A stretch of 64,000 nt of DNA from Hydractinia symbiolongicarpus (Eukaryota; Cnidaria; Hydrozoa; Anthoathecata; Hydractiniidae): NCBI RefSeq assembly GCF_029227915.1, contig NC_079885.1, positions 9,610,001-9,674,000 on the forward strand, in the 5' to 3' direction. The position numbers were made by a program, and so were the translations under genes. The notes below the pieces were generated by a model. It did no database searches, was not told the DNA's origin, and worked only from the letters and a program-made list of their open reading frames with translations. Positions 49,401 to 60,604 of the stretch are shown here, piece by piece. Within the stretch, counting starts at the first letter, position 1. Every line of letters begins with the position of its first letter.

Positions 49401-49808
49401 TCATCGCAATCGTCGTTATCTTTGGTTTCCGAAAATAAAGAAACTGCAAGTTGTTGTTCATCGGGAAAGCATGTTTTTGAAACAATTGAGAATAAGAAAC
49501 AACTAAGAAACATTTGAGGCTTATTTCTCGGAAAAATTAAGAAACATGGAGCTTTAGCCTTACCTTGTAGAAAAAAACCTCTTATTTTTATATGTGTTAT
49601 TTTTTATGCACGCAAATTTGTAGGAGTTGCTGTTTAATAGTTTGCTGTTCTGCTCGAGAAAAGGAGCGAAAGAAAATTTTAGGCTTTTTTCTTAAATCAA
49701 TGAAAACAGCTTAATGTCTCTTTTTTCTTTGTTATTTTAGGTAAATCAAAAGGAAGGAAAGTGGAGGATGAGGATGACATGGCGGAGTTAGCAGCTTGGG
49801 CTTCTTAA
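46410..49808 (+). CDS. CHMP4: CHMP4 cassette B: second tandem copy of exons 2-5
   Basis: Exons 46,410-46,587, 48,073-48,187, 48,923-49,046 and 49,741-49,808 have the same lengths (178, 115 and 124 bp, then 68 bp with stop), phases and GT/AG borders as cassette A. They encode the same protein segment with about 11 replacements in some 160 codons. Most nucleotide differences are synonymous, so both copies look selected. B keeps residues I recall as the animal consensus (QIDGTLSTIEFQREALENA) where A has N, L and T. It ends EDEDDMAELAAWAS. I see no first exon between 44,370 and 46,410. It may therefore be spliced to exon 1 at 38,580 as an alternative 3' half, or be a headless duplicate. Confidence 0.88.
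48188..48360 (+). repeat. GTTT/TTGT simple repeat after CHMP4 exon 3B
   Basis: About 170 bp of GTTTGTTTATTTGTTT-type sequence begins immediately after the donor of exon 3B. It is absent from the matching intron of cassette A. The open plus-strand frames over it are low-complexity artefacts. Confidence 0.9.
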
Positions 49809-52800
49809 TGCATCCTTCATCATCTTTTTCTGTTTATATTCACACTGTTTGGAGCAAAAAATAAAGAGACACTTTCAACATCAGTTGATTTAAAAAAAGG
49901 CTGCAAGTGGAAGAAAAACTAAGGTGTATTGTGTGTTAATTTTTTTCTCGTTACTTCACTCTATCATCTATCTATGCAGCTTGTATATTTTTATATGTCG
50001 CTGTATAAACTTTCAAAATTGTAAATACATACGTTATTTTCATGTTTATTTTTCACTTACTGTTTCCAAGTGTTATACAAATTTGCATTTCGCAATGCTG
50101 CCAGCCTGCATCTCCAAACTTGTTGCTAGCAGCCAGCTAGCTGCCACCTATTTTTAAAGAAGGAACATTAGGTGTTGATGTCGCAGACTTTATAGGGCTT
50201 TGTAAATATAGCTACCCTTTGACTCGCATCCTCTTAGGACTCACTTTTACCACAGCAAGGTGAAGAAGCGCGTCTGCTTTGGTGGTTAGTGTCGGTTTGT
50301 CCAAACTGTCGTTATTAAAAAGGTGAAAAGCTAAAATAAGCTGAAAAAATCCTTTCCTTTTTTCTCTTTCTTTTTTTTATTTGTACTTTTTCTTATTATT
50401 TTTACCATTTTTTGCGCAGATTACGTAATAAAAATAAAAGAATTGGTAGAATCCGAATCTAGAAAGTGTTCTGTATATTGCATATAATATCTATATCGGT
50501 ATTATCTTGCAAAACTTTGATATTAATCGAATCTTTTTGTTTAATTAATTTTTTATATATTTTCTTTGAAGTTATGCAATGTGGGGCAAACATGGCCATA
50601 AAAGTAAAATCTTTTTTTTCATTTATACCTGCGAAAAAGTCACACCCAGGGCCATTTTTTAACTCGGTGTAATTATTTTATGACAACGAATTCGCTTTTG
50701 ATTGAAAATATATTTCATGCGTTCACACCGTCAATAGGTTTTTTTATCACATCGGTTAGTCATCAATGTATTACGTCACATCTAACAGAAAATCAAAAGA
50801 AGTTATTTTGAAAACTACACAAAGACGAAAAAGTTTTTCTTTTCAGCTGTAACCCTGCAAATAGATACACAATTGAAAGAATATAAAAATTGATTATATT
50901 AAAAATATATCTTTTGAAGCAATTTCATCCCCAGAGCTTTTAAAGATATTTCTATTCTAAAGAGCTCTGGGTACAAAAATTGGGTTTTTAGCTAATTAGG
51001 AATTATTTTTCCCTTGTCTACGGAACGTTCTATCACGAGGTCCAGAAGAAGAGGGGTAGAAGAATTGTTTTTTGCAAAAGTCTCGAAGCTATCTTTTTCC
51101 CATGCTGAATACAATGAGACTTTTGATATCCTTTCCTAAGCATTGTTGAAGACTTCAATGAAATATTTCAACAGCTGCGATTAAGCAAATTAAAAATAAT
51201 GCTATCGTTAAAAACGAGTGAACGAAAAATTTGATTTTTTTTCGACTTGAAAATTATTTTGCAAATAACTATACCCCACACGTCAATATTGACCTTCGTA
51301 TATCACACACACAAAAAAACATCTACCATTTTGATTTTCTTTTTTTTGAAATTATATTTTATAAAAAGAATAACATTGTTAAGTTAATTGTTAATAATGT
51401 GAGATTTTTGATGCGTTTGTACAAAGGAATTCAGCGCTGAGCATTCCAGCTTGTAAATAATTCAATTGTTGATTGTAAACACATCTTCGGTTCCTCACTT
51501 TACAAATACTGCTGGACACAATATGGCAGACAGGCTTTTCAAAACATGTCTTTCGCGTCAGTGTCGAACGTCTCGTGTTCTCAGAGATTTCCCGGCTGTG
51601 CTGGGCATGTGCTTGAGAAACACGAAAAACAAATCGTATTTGCACCAATCAAGGGGGTTACTGAGAACGAAAAAAAAAATAATTAAATTTAAAATATTCC
51701 TAAAACATTTTTATCGATTTATATTTTTATATATTGTATATTTATTGTTTATCGTAAACCGAATATATTCGCGCTTTGTAATAAGCCACAAAATTTTGGC
51801 GCTCTTTTCCAAGCTCAACTTTTGTTTACCAGCGCGTCAACTTTATCCTTCCAATCAGATGATTTTAGAATATCTATTTGGAAAGATTAAATTCACTCGC
51901 TTTCTCACTCCGTTTGGCGCGCCAATTAAAATTAAACATTAATGTTCACCACTTTGTTATGAAATCTACATAACTTGTAGGACAAGACCTCTCTCAGGAG
52001 CTGATGTTATTTCTGAATTCCTGTGTTTACCTATATATTCAGTGACTTCGGGCTGGACGGTTGCTTTCTAAAACATATTTTTACAATTATTTTTTATTTT
52101 TTAGGCTATATTTTACGCGTTTTCTATAAAATTTTGCGTATTCGATACTCGGTTAGCAAAAACAACAACAAGGGAACACGCTTGATCTAGCTGGCTGGCT
52201 GTGTTTTTGCTTTTTCTTCTTCGAAACTTAATGCGCAAGCGCAGAGACATGACGAAAGTGTTATGTTTAGAAAGATCAAACGCCTAGGCTATTACTCATC
52301 ATGTTTATTTATGTAAAGGTATTTACGTGCTTGTTAAAAATCACTTTATAAGGGTCTATTTTCATTACATGATTACATTATGATTGAAAGTTTAAAAAGT
52401 CCAGCAGTGCCAATTAGATAAATTGATAGTTTTATTCTATTTTATTTGATATTATTTGATTCATTTTATTTTTATATCAATGTTTAGAAATAAATAATTT
52501 TATTTCAACACCCCCCATGGCGTTTACAATGTCAATTTGTTTTTGTTTTCATAACAAACTGAATCAAAAAAGCCACCTGTCCAGTTTGATGTCGATGATT
52601 CCATTAGAGTTTCTCTTGGCCATTTTTTTCCATCCCCCTAAATTATTATGAATCAAGTTGAACTCACTAAAACGTTACAGAATTTTTTTTTATTTTCCTA
52701 ACTAGCTGTACAAAAGAAAAAATCAAAAAATCCTAACGTTTTAAATTGAAATCCTGTTTGCATTACATATCAAATTGATACACGTGCCAAAAGTTTACGC

Positions 52801-53242
52801 AAAAAAAGACTGGATCCCAGCATTAAAAAACACCTGGTTAGAATTCTATTCAAAGGTGAAACTATAAAAAAAAATTTCATTGTTCGCGCTTTTTTATGTA
52901 ACCCTAATTTGATTGGTTACTGGATAATATCTATTAAAGAAACGAAAGAAATTATTAAAAAGTCATTCTTCACAAAGTTGACGTTTTACTTTTTATTATT
53001 TCATACATAGCGGTAGCTATTTGTGGAGCGTGGAGCTAAAAAAGTATCATTCGCAGTATCAAAGGACTATTCACCGAAAAGTTTAAATCGCTTTAAAGAA
53101 TTTACTGGTGACTTTTCGATCTTCATTCGGAAGTTGAAAGGCGAAAAATCATACTCAATGTTCATTCTCCCATGACAAATTTCTGTGTAGAATATTTGAA
53201 TAAAAAAAAACATTCCATAGAGTAATGCCAAAATAAAAGAAG
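49809..53242. other. Intergenic region between CHMP4 and the CASPR-like gene
   Basis: Contains the cassette B 3' UTR and the promoter region of the next gene. The plus-strand frame of 158 codons at 51,466-51,942 overlaps a minus frame and shows no domain; I do not call it. A short inverted repeat CCCAGAGCT/AGCTCTGGG spans 50,930-50,971. Nothing else is recognised. Confidence 0.45.
49860..49865 (+). terminator. Polyadenylation signal AATAAA for CHMP4 cassette B
   Basis: AATAAA lies 52 bases after the cassette B stop codon. Homology with cassette A continues past it to about 50,100, so a more distal site may also be used. Confidence 0.5.
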
Positions 53243-56200
53243 ATGTATTTGTTGATATTTTTTTTCGCAACCACTCTACAATATTCAAGTAGTACATTGG
53301 TATCTTTAAGAGGAGCAGAATATATTACATATGATTTATACAAAAAAGAGATATCCACGCAGAATCTGAACATTGTATTTAAATTTAAAACTATCAACCC
53401 ATCCGGTTTGTTTTTATTCTCTGAAAATGCTTTTCATGGAGATTTTATTAGTATGGAGTTGATCGATGGTAGACTGAGGTAAGTTTTTTAAATGTTCGTG
53501 TTGTTATGCAGAAAAAAGCTAAGCATATTTTCCCCCCTTTATTGTGCTTACTTTTTACTGCAAAAAGAAAATGGGGTAATACCGAAGAACACCACGTGGA
53601 AAGTTTAAAGAATTTGTGTACAAAAGTTTATATTTTGCAAATTCTTAGTCAGGATAGATTTTTTGAAGAATCTGCTTCAATAAAAGTAGAATTTATTGAC
53701 ACAGCTGAACTCGCAAGAGTATGTTATGTTTTATCACTTCTCGATGGAAAACTAAAAAACTTCTTTTTAATAAGCGTGCAAGATATTTCTTGCATTGTTT
53801 GGATGTTCGCAAGCAAATGCTAACGAACTAAAGAAAACTATGTATCGAATCTGTGAACAAGATTTGTAACAAAACAAAAATTTTAGCTGTCGTAGCCGCG
53901 GTGAAAATTTTGCATACTGGAATTTGTTCTTCGCTTATATCTAAGAGTTTTATTAAGAAATTCTCTTTCCAGATCACGTGTAGTTTTACAAAAATGTGAA
54001 AATGACTTGAAATTACTTGAGAGAGGTGTGAAGCTAGCATATAATCTGTTCACTTGTTCATATATTTTTCTTTTATTTTCACCGAACAGAAAACTTTGAA
54101 GAATCTTTTTTTCTAAAAGAAAAACTTTTATCATTTTTTTTGTTTTTGTTTTTCAATCATTATTTATTATCGAATATTTCAAGAAAAGATAAAGAAATGG
54201 CGACACATCCTTCTTATCTTATAAATTCAACTATTTTTATCATTGCTCTAAACTCTACTACAATTTCTCAATATCCTTCAACTCTGCAACCGATCAATGT
54301 CCCTTTAAATGTCACAGACTAGCTCTATGCCCTATTTGATTCTTCACTGACTACACCTACCAAATAATTAGAAAAGAGACTTATTCAATTGGTTTCAATT
54401 CATTTAAAATGCTTCACCCCTAGTGAATGAAAGTATATGTTTAAGCTCTGGGGTTTTCCCAGATCACGTGAAGATATATTTGACATGCACTTGGGTTTAT
54501 TGAGCGATTAAGGTGCGTTTTCTTTGACGAAAAATACAAACATTTACAAAATCTGTCGCTATACACATGGAATGTGAATTTGTTGAAAATAATAGAAATT
54601 TTTCTATTTATTTTAACTACTAGTTTACTGTTTCATACCAATAAAAATAACCCAATGTCTCGGTGCTTTTATTAAAAATAATTTTTATAGACAGTTTGGA
54701 GCTTATAAAACAAAGTCTATCCTTCCAGGGACACTATAATGGACATGAAAAAGTTTAGCAAGCAATGTTAACTCGCCATATTTACTCGTTTTTTTAGATT
54801 CATTAAGTATAAGTTTTTTTGTATGCCACGTTTGAAGATGGACACTCTATTTTTATTAAAAAGAAAAATATGCATTATATCTAGATTTGTTGAAAAATTT
54901 TGGCACATTTAAAATGATATTAATGGAAAAACATTTCTCAGGTTTTATAAAGAATTGAAATTTTTTTGTGTTAAAGGGCGTGGCTTTTCATGGGGGAGGA
55001 GCATTTTTTTAATGTGTTTTTTTCTTAAGGTATAAAGCTCGATTGGGTTTTGAGGAGTTAGCAGAACATGAAGTTGTAGTTGGAAACAATTTGAATGATT
55101 ACCAATGGCATGTCATCCATGTCAAGCTGACTGGTCGTAACGTCAGTATTGATTTAGATTACCAAAACACGAAACGTTATTTCGAGGGAGACTTCTCGCA
55201 ACTTGATCTTGATCAGAAAATCTATTTCGGCGGTGTTCCCGACCACGTGGATTTGTCACAATATAAATTGACAAGTCGGAAGTATTCAGGATGTTTAAAA
55301 AACTATTTCTTCAACGATACAGACATTTTATATCGATCGAAATACAGTCAAGAAGGTTTTTCCACGAAAGGTGACTTGCTGTGGAATAAATGCGAAGATT
55401 TGATTTATCACCCGATCATGATGAAATACCCACAGGATTACGCATTGGTTCCTACTCGACTACGGGACAGTTTATCTGTCACATTCAAATTCCGCACACA
55501 TATCGGAGAAGGATTGCTGTTTGCTAAGATTTCAAAATCAGTCTCAGTGCATATTGGCTTACGCAAAAACATTTTGTTGTTTACTGTCCAAATGCTTGGT
55601 CACCAGCCAATTATTATGACACAAGGGAAAGATCTAAGTGATGGGTTTTGGCACCGTGTAGAGTTTTCTGTCAGTAAGAAGATCATTGAAATGAAACTAG
55701 ATAAGTTAGATAAATTAACACACAGAAATCCGTCGTCACACAAGATTGAATTTATGCCCGGTAACGCCACAATAGGTGGCGGTGAGGAACAACTCATGCC
55801 TGGTTTTGTTGGGTGCATGTATGATATATGGGTGGATAGCAATGGCATCGATTATCGCGAACTTGGTTCTGAATATTTCATTGGCGCCATCGGGAAATGT
55901 CAATTACAAGACAAATGTTTGTTCTCGCCTTGCAAACATGGCGGAAAATGTTCTCAAGATCACCTGGCGTATAAATGTGACTGTCTAAACACCATGTACA
56001 GCGGTAAAAATTGCGAAGAATCCATTTATCAACCAAGTTGTCAAGAATACAAGGATTTGGGGTTAAATGAGGATTCTTATTGCTACATAGATCCAGATGG
56101 CGATGCGAAGATAAAGCCGTTCAAAGTATTATGCAACATGACCAACGACAACAAGAACGCAGTTACAATATTTGAACACAACCTCAACAAAGATAGAATT

Positions 56201-57434
56201 CCAGTCGCCAACGGTTTGCTCGATGAAGGCTCGTTTTACCACACCCTTAAGTATAGAATTAAAATGGCGACATTTGATGTGCTGCTGGAAAAAGCAGTTC
56301 GGTGTAAACAATTTATCAAATTTCAATGTAAAAACTCCTATCTGATGAGATCACCTAGGGGCCCGCCTGATGCACTCTGGTGGGGGCGTACTGGTGATGA
56401 TGAGAAATACTGGGGCGGTGCTGATCCTGACAGCGAGAGATGTGGGTGTTACAAAAACAAATCATGCGCAATGCCAGATCGATATTGTAACTGTGACGTA
56501 GGCGATGACATATGGAGAGAGGATTCAGGTAAAAAAAAATTTTTTTTCAATAACTTCACATTACAGTAGCTACCACTTCATTTTACTGCTTTTGAATAAA
56601 AGTGGTATCCCTAAATATATTTATAATTAATTAACATAAGAGAGCATAACAATAATTTTGATTTATTTAGGTTATTTTCGTGAAATCGACCGACTTCCAG
56701 TATCAATGTTGATTTTCAAAACCTCGTCGAATCAATCATACTTTTCAGTTGGAAATCTTCATTGTGAGTTTCCATCGACCACGCCCCCTAAACATCTCGC
56801 AAAAGAAAGGATTTTAAAAGCATGTACATCTGTTCACTACAAACCAACCGTGAGAACTACTCGAAAGGCGCAGACATTTAAAGAAAAAGGACGCACCATT
56901 TGGAATCACAACAGACGAGTTGACTTCGAAAAGAAAAAACCATCGACGAAGGTGCACATTGAGAAACCCAACATTCATAATGTGAACGTCAATGTCACGG
57001 TCGAATTTCCACGCAAGGAAGGAGGACAAAGCAGCAACTCAAAAGAAAACGACGGCCTCAAGTTTACGTTGAGTGTTTACGCAGTCATCGTCATTGCCGT
57101 GGCGACGATTATTGTTGTTATTATAATCGCCGTTGTTGTCTTGGTGAAAAGATGTCAAAGCCGACGGCGACGAAGAGCATCTACCAGTGGTGACGAATCT
57201 GATGATGACTATGAAAACCACAACGAGACGACAGAAATGTGCACCTTCTTTGGTTCCGTTGCACGATCGGAGCGAAATCGACCCGTTATTGAAGTTCATC
57301 GCCATTCGTTTCACTGCGATACTATTGATGAACTGCCACCTGCGTATCGCGAGTTTGGCGATATCATGCAACCCATAACACATATAGACCTCAGCTATAA
57401 ACCACGAAAGAAGAATCTCGGGATTTTTTGTTGA
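53243..57434 (+). CDS. CASPR/neurexin-IV-like type I membrane receptor, short form
   Basis: A cell-adhesion receptor of the contactin-associated/neurexin IV class. Exons 53,243-53,478, 55,030-56,528 and 56,671-57,434 are in phase and give 832 residues. The start ATG opens a signal peptide (MYLLIFFFATTLQYSSS). Laminin G 1 spans about 25-200 and laminin G 2 about 215-369 (GFVGCMYDIW). An EGF module follows at 375-407 with six cysteines (CLFSPCKHGGKC, then CDCLNTMYSGKNC). The fibrinogen-like region at about 415-610 has WWGRTGDDEKYW and RYCNCDVGDDIW, then LPVSMLIF, all CASPR hallmarks. A single TM helix lies at about 711-738, followed by a basic stop-transfer RRRRR. The tail of about 95 residues has an acidic patch and a PPAY motif (801-804). 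Compared with vertebrate CASPRs, the N-terminal discoidin domain and the last LamG-EGF-LamG part are missing. Ligand unknown. Confidence 0.87.
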
Positions 57435-57788
57435 TTTTAAAAAGACTTAGTTGTTCCGTTCGGAGTTGCGTGATGACGTCATTGAGTTGCATGGTCACCT
57501 AGAAAAACGGATCCAATACTCCAACATCGTAATCCGTTGCACGAATAACGGAAATCGGTTATCCGTTTATGCGCCATGATACGGCGACATTAAATGTTAA
57601 AAAAAATTCTTTGCAATTATTAAATTTACAAGATATCGGAGGACGCGATATGAATAACAATAAAACGTGAAATGAAACGCGATATCGCACTGGGTGTCCC
57701 GAAGAATTGACAAAAATAATTAAAATTTGTAAATATCTACTTTTATATTTTTTTGTTACTCTCTTCCCACTTTCTTTTAATGGAAAAT

Positions 57789-57794
57789 AATAAA
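57789..57794 (+). terminator. Polyadenylation signal AATAAA for the CASPR-like gene
   Basis: AATAAA lies about 355 bases after the stop codon, followed by a T/GT-rich stretch (TTTATTTTGCGTATTTATTTTC). This is the usual layout of a cleavage site. Confidence 0.55.
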
Positions 57795-57799
57795 ACTTT

Positions 57800-59235
57800 A
57801 TTTTGCGTATTTATTTTCAGTCTTTCAATTTTTCTTGTCAGCAGACATGTGTTTTTAGTTATAATCCTGGACATAAATTATTGTAAAGGAGGGCGTTGTA
57901 ATCACAAAGCTCGTAACCACAAGTAATTGAGAGAACCATTTTATGCAACTAACACCCGCTTTGATCCTGACATTGTTCACTTGTCATTGTTCACAGCGTA
58001 TTTGGACTTCGGATCTCAGGTTAAAGGGCACAAATTATCGATTTGCACGATTTTTTTAACCTTTTCGGGTCCTGGAGCGGATTGCTCTCTAATGTAGAGA
58101 TTGCAAAAAGTGCAGACAGAGCATATTCGGCGTTGGTTACTCGGTCTGCACTTTTGACAAAGTAAATATGTTGCTGCAGAGTACTGTCCAATTTTGGTTG
58201 GCCATTTCAAAAAAGAGCAAAAAACGGACATATACAAAAATATTATGTTCGGGATTGTAAATGTTACTTACTTTTTTGTCGGTGATAAAAAAACTGCCTA
58301 CCCAATCAAAGTACCTAATTTTAATAAGTCTTTAATCGCGAATTTCTTTAAACGGTAAAATCACCCTCGTTTTCGGGACCTGTTGTTGTTAGCGAAATTA
58401 AAATTTCGCGAAACTTCTGTCTTGTCAGTCGCGGTAAAAAGTTTTAAACTTCTGTTAAGCAATTGGATAAGTTTGTGAAGGATTGATAGTTTCTATAATG
58501 AAAGAGTTGATCGGCAAAGAAAATAACGACCACCTTCGTGACTTGAATTATCTTTTTGTAAATTCGCGAAATTAAAAAATCGTATAAACCCCAGTTTTGG
58601 CCCACACAATCTGCGAAGAAAATTTTTTTGACGTTCAAGCTAAGACTTGTTCGTCTACTTTTCTTGTTTGACCAAAGGCTGGTGATAAGGTTATGGTGAA
58701 AGACCTTCCCATATAGTAATGCGCAACATTTTTGTTCCTCATTCAAATATATCGCAGAACAGAACAAAGAAAGGTACCTTATGGACCCAAATCTGTCAGA
58801 AAATGTTCGTACGTCTAAATTTTAAATTTCGACACTTAGGGTCCACAAAATAAAAATTGACTATCGCAGCATTTGAGATATTCTTAACCTCTCATTATAA
58901 TAATATAGAAAATACTGAAAATTTTAATTTCAATCTAATTTTCGTCACGTCAAATTTCGTCACTTTTGTGTTGATAGAGACGTATCTCGGTGATAGTTTC
59001 CACAGCTCGGTCACGGTGATATGTGCGATAACAATGAACTAAAAGACTTGATAATTAGAGAAAGTATAAAAAATAAAAAAACCGATGAAAGTTCGATTGC
59101 AAGACTCTTTGGACATCAGCAGATAATTCAGAATTCGTGACATAAGCGTTAAAATTATAGCAGGCAGTTTAAATGATCATTTTTCCAAGCATAGCTTTGT
59201 ATATAACAGGGATTTAATACTATATAAATATCTCG
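57800..59235. other. Gene-free stretch
   Basis: No gene is recognised. A 73-codon minus-strand frame (58,016-58,237) contains closely spaced cysteines (LLCQKC, ICSVCTFC) and could be a transposon zinc-ribbon remnant, but it is too short to call. The part 58,330-58,440 contains TCGCGAA/TTTCGCG repeat phrases common in such genomes. Confidence 0.4.
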
Positions 59236-59239
59236 CTTC

Positions 59240-59510
59240 TCACGCAGCTAAGCTACCATTTTGCATGACAGACAGACAGACAGGCAGACAGTCGTATACG
59301 GGCATTATAATATAGACTAGTCGTTAGCCCGTGGAAAAATCCACGGGGTCGCCCGTCCTTTAAATTAACCCGCTGCAACAAAGTGGACAGAAATATATCG
59401 CATTTGGTATTGATGCGCATTTTAAAAATTTCGTGTTTCCGTTACGGGACACGGCTTTCGCGGACACACAGACAGACAGACGACGGCTATTATTAAAGAG
59501 ATTAAAAATC
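59240..59510. repeat. Dispersed repeat family 2, copy b
   Basis: GACAGACAGACAGGCAGACA, GGGCATTATAATATAGACTAG-like, GCCCGTGGAAAAATCCACGG, CGTCCTTTAAA, TTTCGTGTTTCCG and ACGGCTATTATTAAAGAG occur in the same order as at 35,690-35,895. The GTGGAAAAATCCAC part is a perfect short palindrome. Confidence 0.8.
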
Positions 59511-60019
59511 TCCCTAAAAATTTCAACAACGTCCAGGCTAAACCCGATAAGTTGTTCTCATTTTTTTCTTTTTTCTCAGGAAAAATCTGAGGCTCGTGTT
59601 CTGATAAAGAGAAAAAACTGAAGACGAGGTTGTGTGTCGCAATAACCAATTACAGACGTATGAAACTGTAGCGACCAGATTAAAGAGTTGGTCTTAACGT
59701 TTTTACAACAGCATCAATAGTATAATGATTTACGTGAGTCCTGACAGTTTAACAATAAGTATGGTTTCGCGAGAAGTGCACTAACATGTGTTTTAAAACA
59801 CGTGTATTTTGAAATTCTTTTATTAAACCAGGCATAGCAGAAAAAGCTTGACGTAATCAATTGTAAGGCGTTGTTTTTGTTAAAATATATTTTCATTTTT
59901 AGTGAAACTCTCGAGTTTTACTAACTAGCTAAAAGGATTCGAACTTAAAACTCAAATGTTTATCTAAATAAAGAAAGATAACAATAATTATTGAATGAGC
60001 TGACTATCCCAGCAGTTCT

Positions 60020-60350
60020 TATTAATATGTAAAAAATCCGTTCCCAAAATTAAATCCCGCCGAAATTAAAAAAAAAAATACGTTTTTTTTTAATTAAGAA
60101 AAGAAAAATGTTTTTTTTCCCAAATAACGAATTTTTTTTATATTCACAATGAAGAAGAATAGATTTTTTAACTCTGTAACAAATCTTAAAATAAAACATT
60201 TCAGGACATAAAAATTCATTTCTTTGTGTCATTCGCCAAAATAAATCCCCGCAAAAATAAACATTTTTTTTGTATTCGCCACATTAAATCTCCGCCATAT
60301 ATTCCATTTTTGGTCATTCGCCAAATTAAATACTCGCCAAAATTTATCCA
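60020..60350. repeat. Tandem TTCGCCAAATTAAAT-type repeats
   Basis: CATTCGCCAAAATAAATCCC, TATTCGCCACATTAAATCTCC and CATTCGCCAAATTAAATACTC follow one another at about 42-45-bp spacing (60,232-60,340), with a diverged start at 60,040. The overlapping plus and minus frames here are repeat artefacts. Confidence 0.75.
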
Positions 60351-60524
60351 CTTAACAATCAACGAGGGTCCTGCGAAGGGGGTCCTAGCGCATTTAAATC
60401 TCCCATTTGAGTTACGAAAGTCGTGCAAGCACAGCAATCGCTCAACTAGACAACCGCCTAAGATATCAATTCTATTCTCATGCTGAGCGCTAGGCAGAAA
60501 GGATAGATTCACACTTTTATAGTC

Positions 60525-60600
60525 TCTGGCATGACTCGGCCGGGGTTTGAACCAGAATATCTACACTGGAAGCAAACGCTCTACCATAAGGCTGCCAGTC
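60525..60600 (-). repeat. tRNA-derived SINE-like repeat or tRNA pseudogene
   Basis: On the minus strand, a box A-like TTATGGTAGAGCG (60,578-60,590) and a box B GGTTCAAACCCCG (60,541-60,553) are present at tRNA spacing. The acceptor stem does not pair, so I do not call a functional tRNA. Confidence 0.6.
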
Positions 60601-60604
60601 AGTA

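Noticed and set aside
49307-49513. Acidic minus-strand frame (DDCDELESVKSDEEENDM)
   Set aside because: It lies in a CHMP4 cassette B intron. It is suggestive of a transposase acidic segment but too short and isolated to call.
51466-51942. 158-codon plus-strand frame
   Set aside because: It overlaps an opposite-strand frame of similar quality, its second half is low-complexity K/I/F-rich, and no motif is seen.
53506-53823. 105-codon plus-strand frame inside the first intron of the CASPR-like gene
   Set aside because: No domain is recognised, it lies wholly within an intron with good splice sites, and a frame of this length can occur by chance.
57039-57383. 114-codon minus-strand frame
   Set aside because: It is a shadow of the last CASPR-like exon, which has a clear TM helix and cytoplasmic tail on the plus strand.
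60525-60600. Possible functional tRNA on the minus strand
   Set aside because: Box A and B are present but the acceptor and anticodon stems do not pair properly, so it is kept only as a tRNA-derived repeat.
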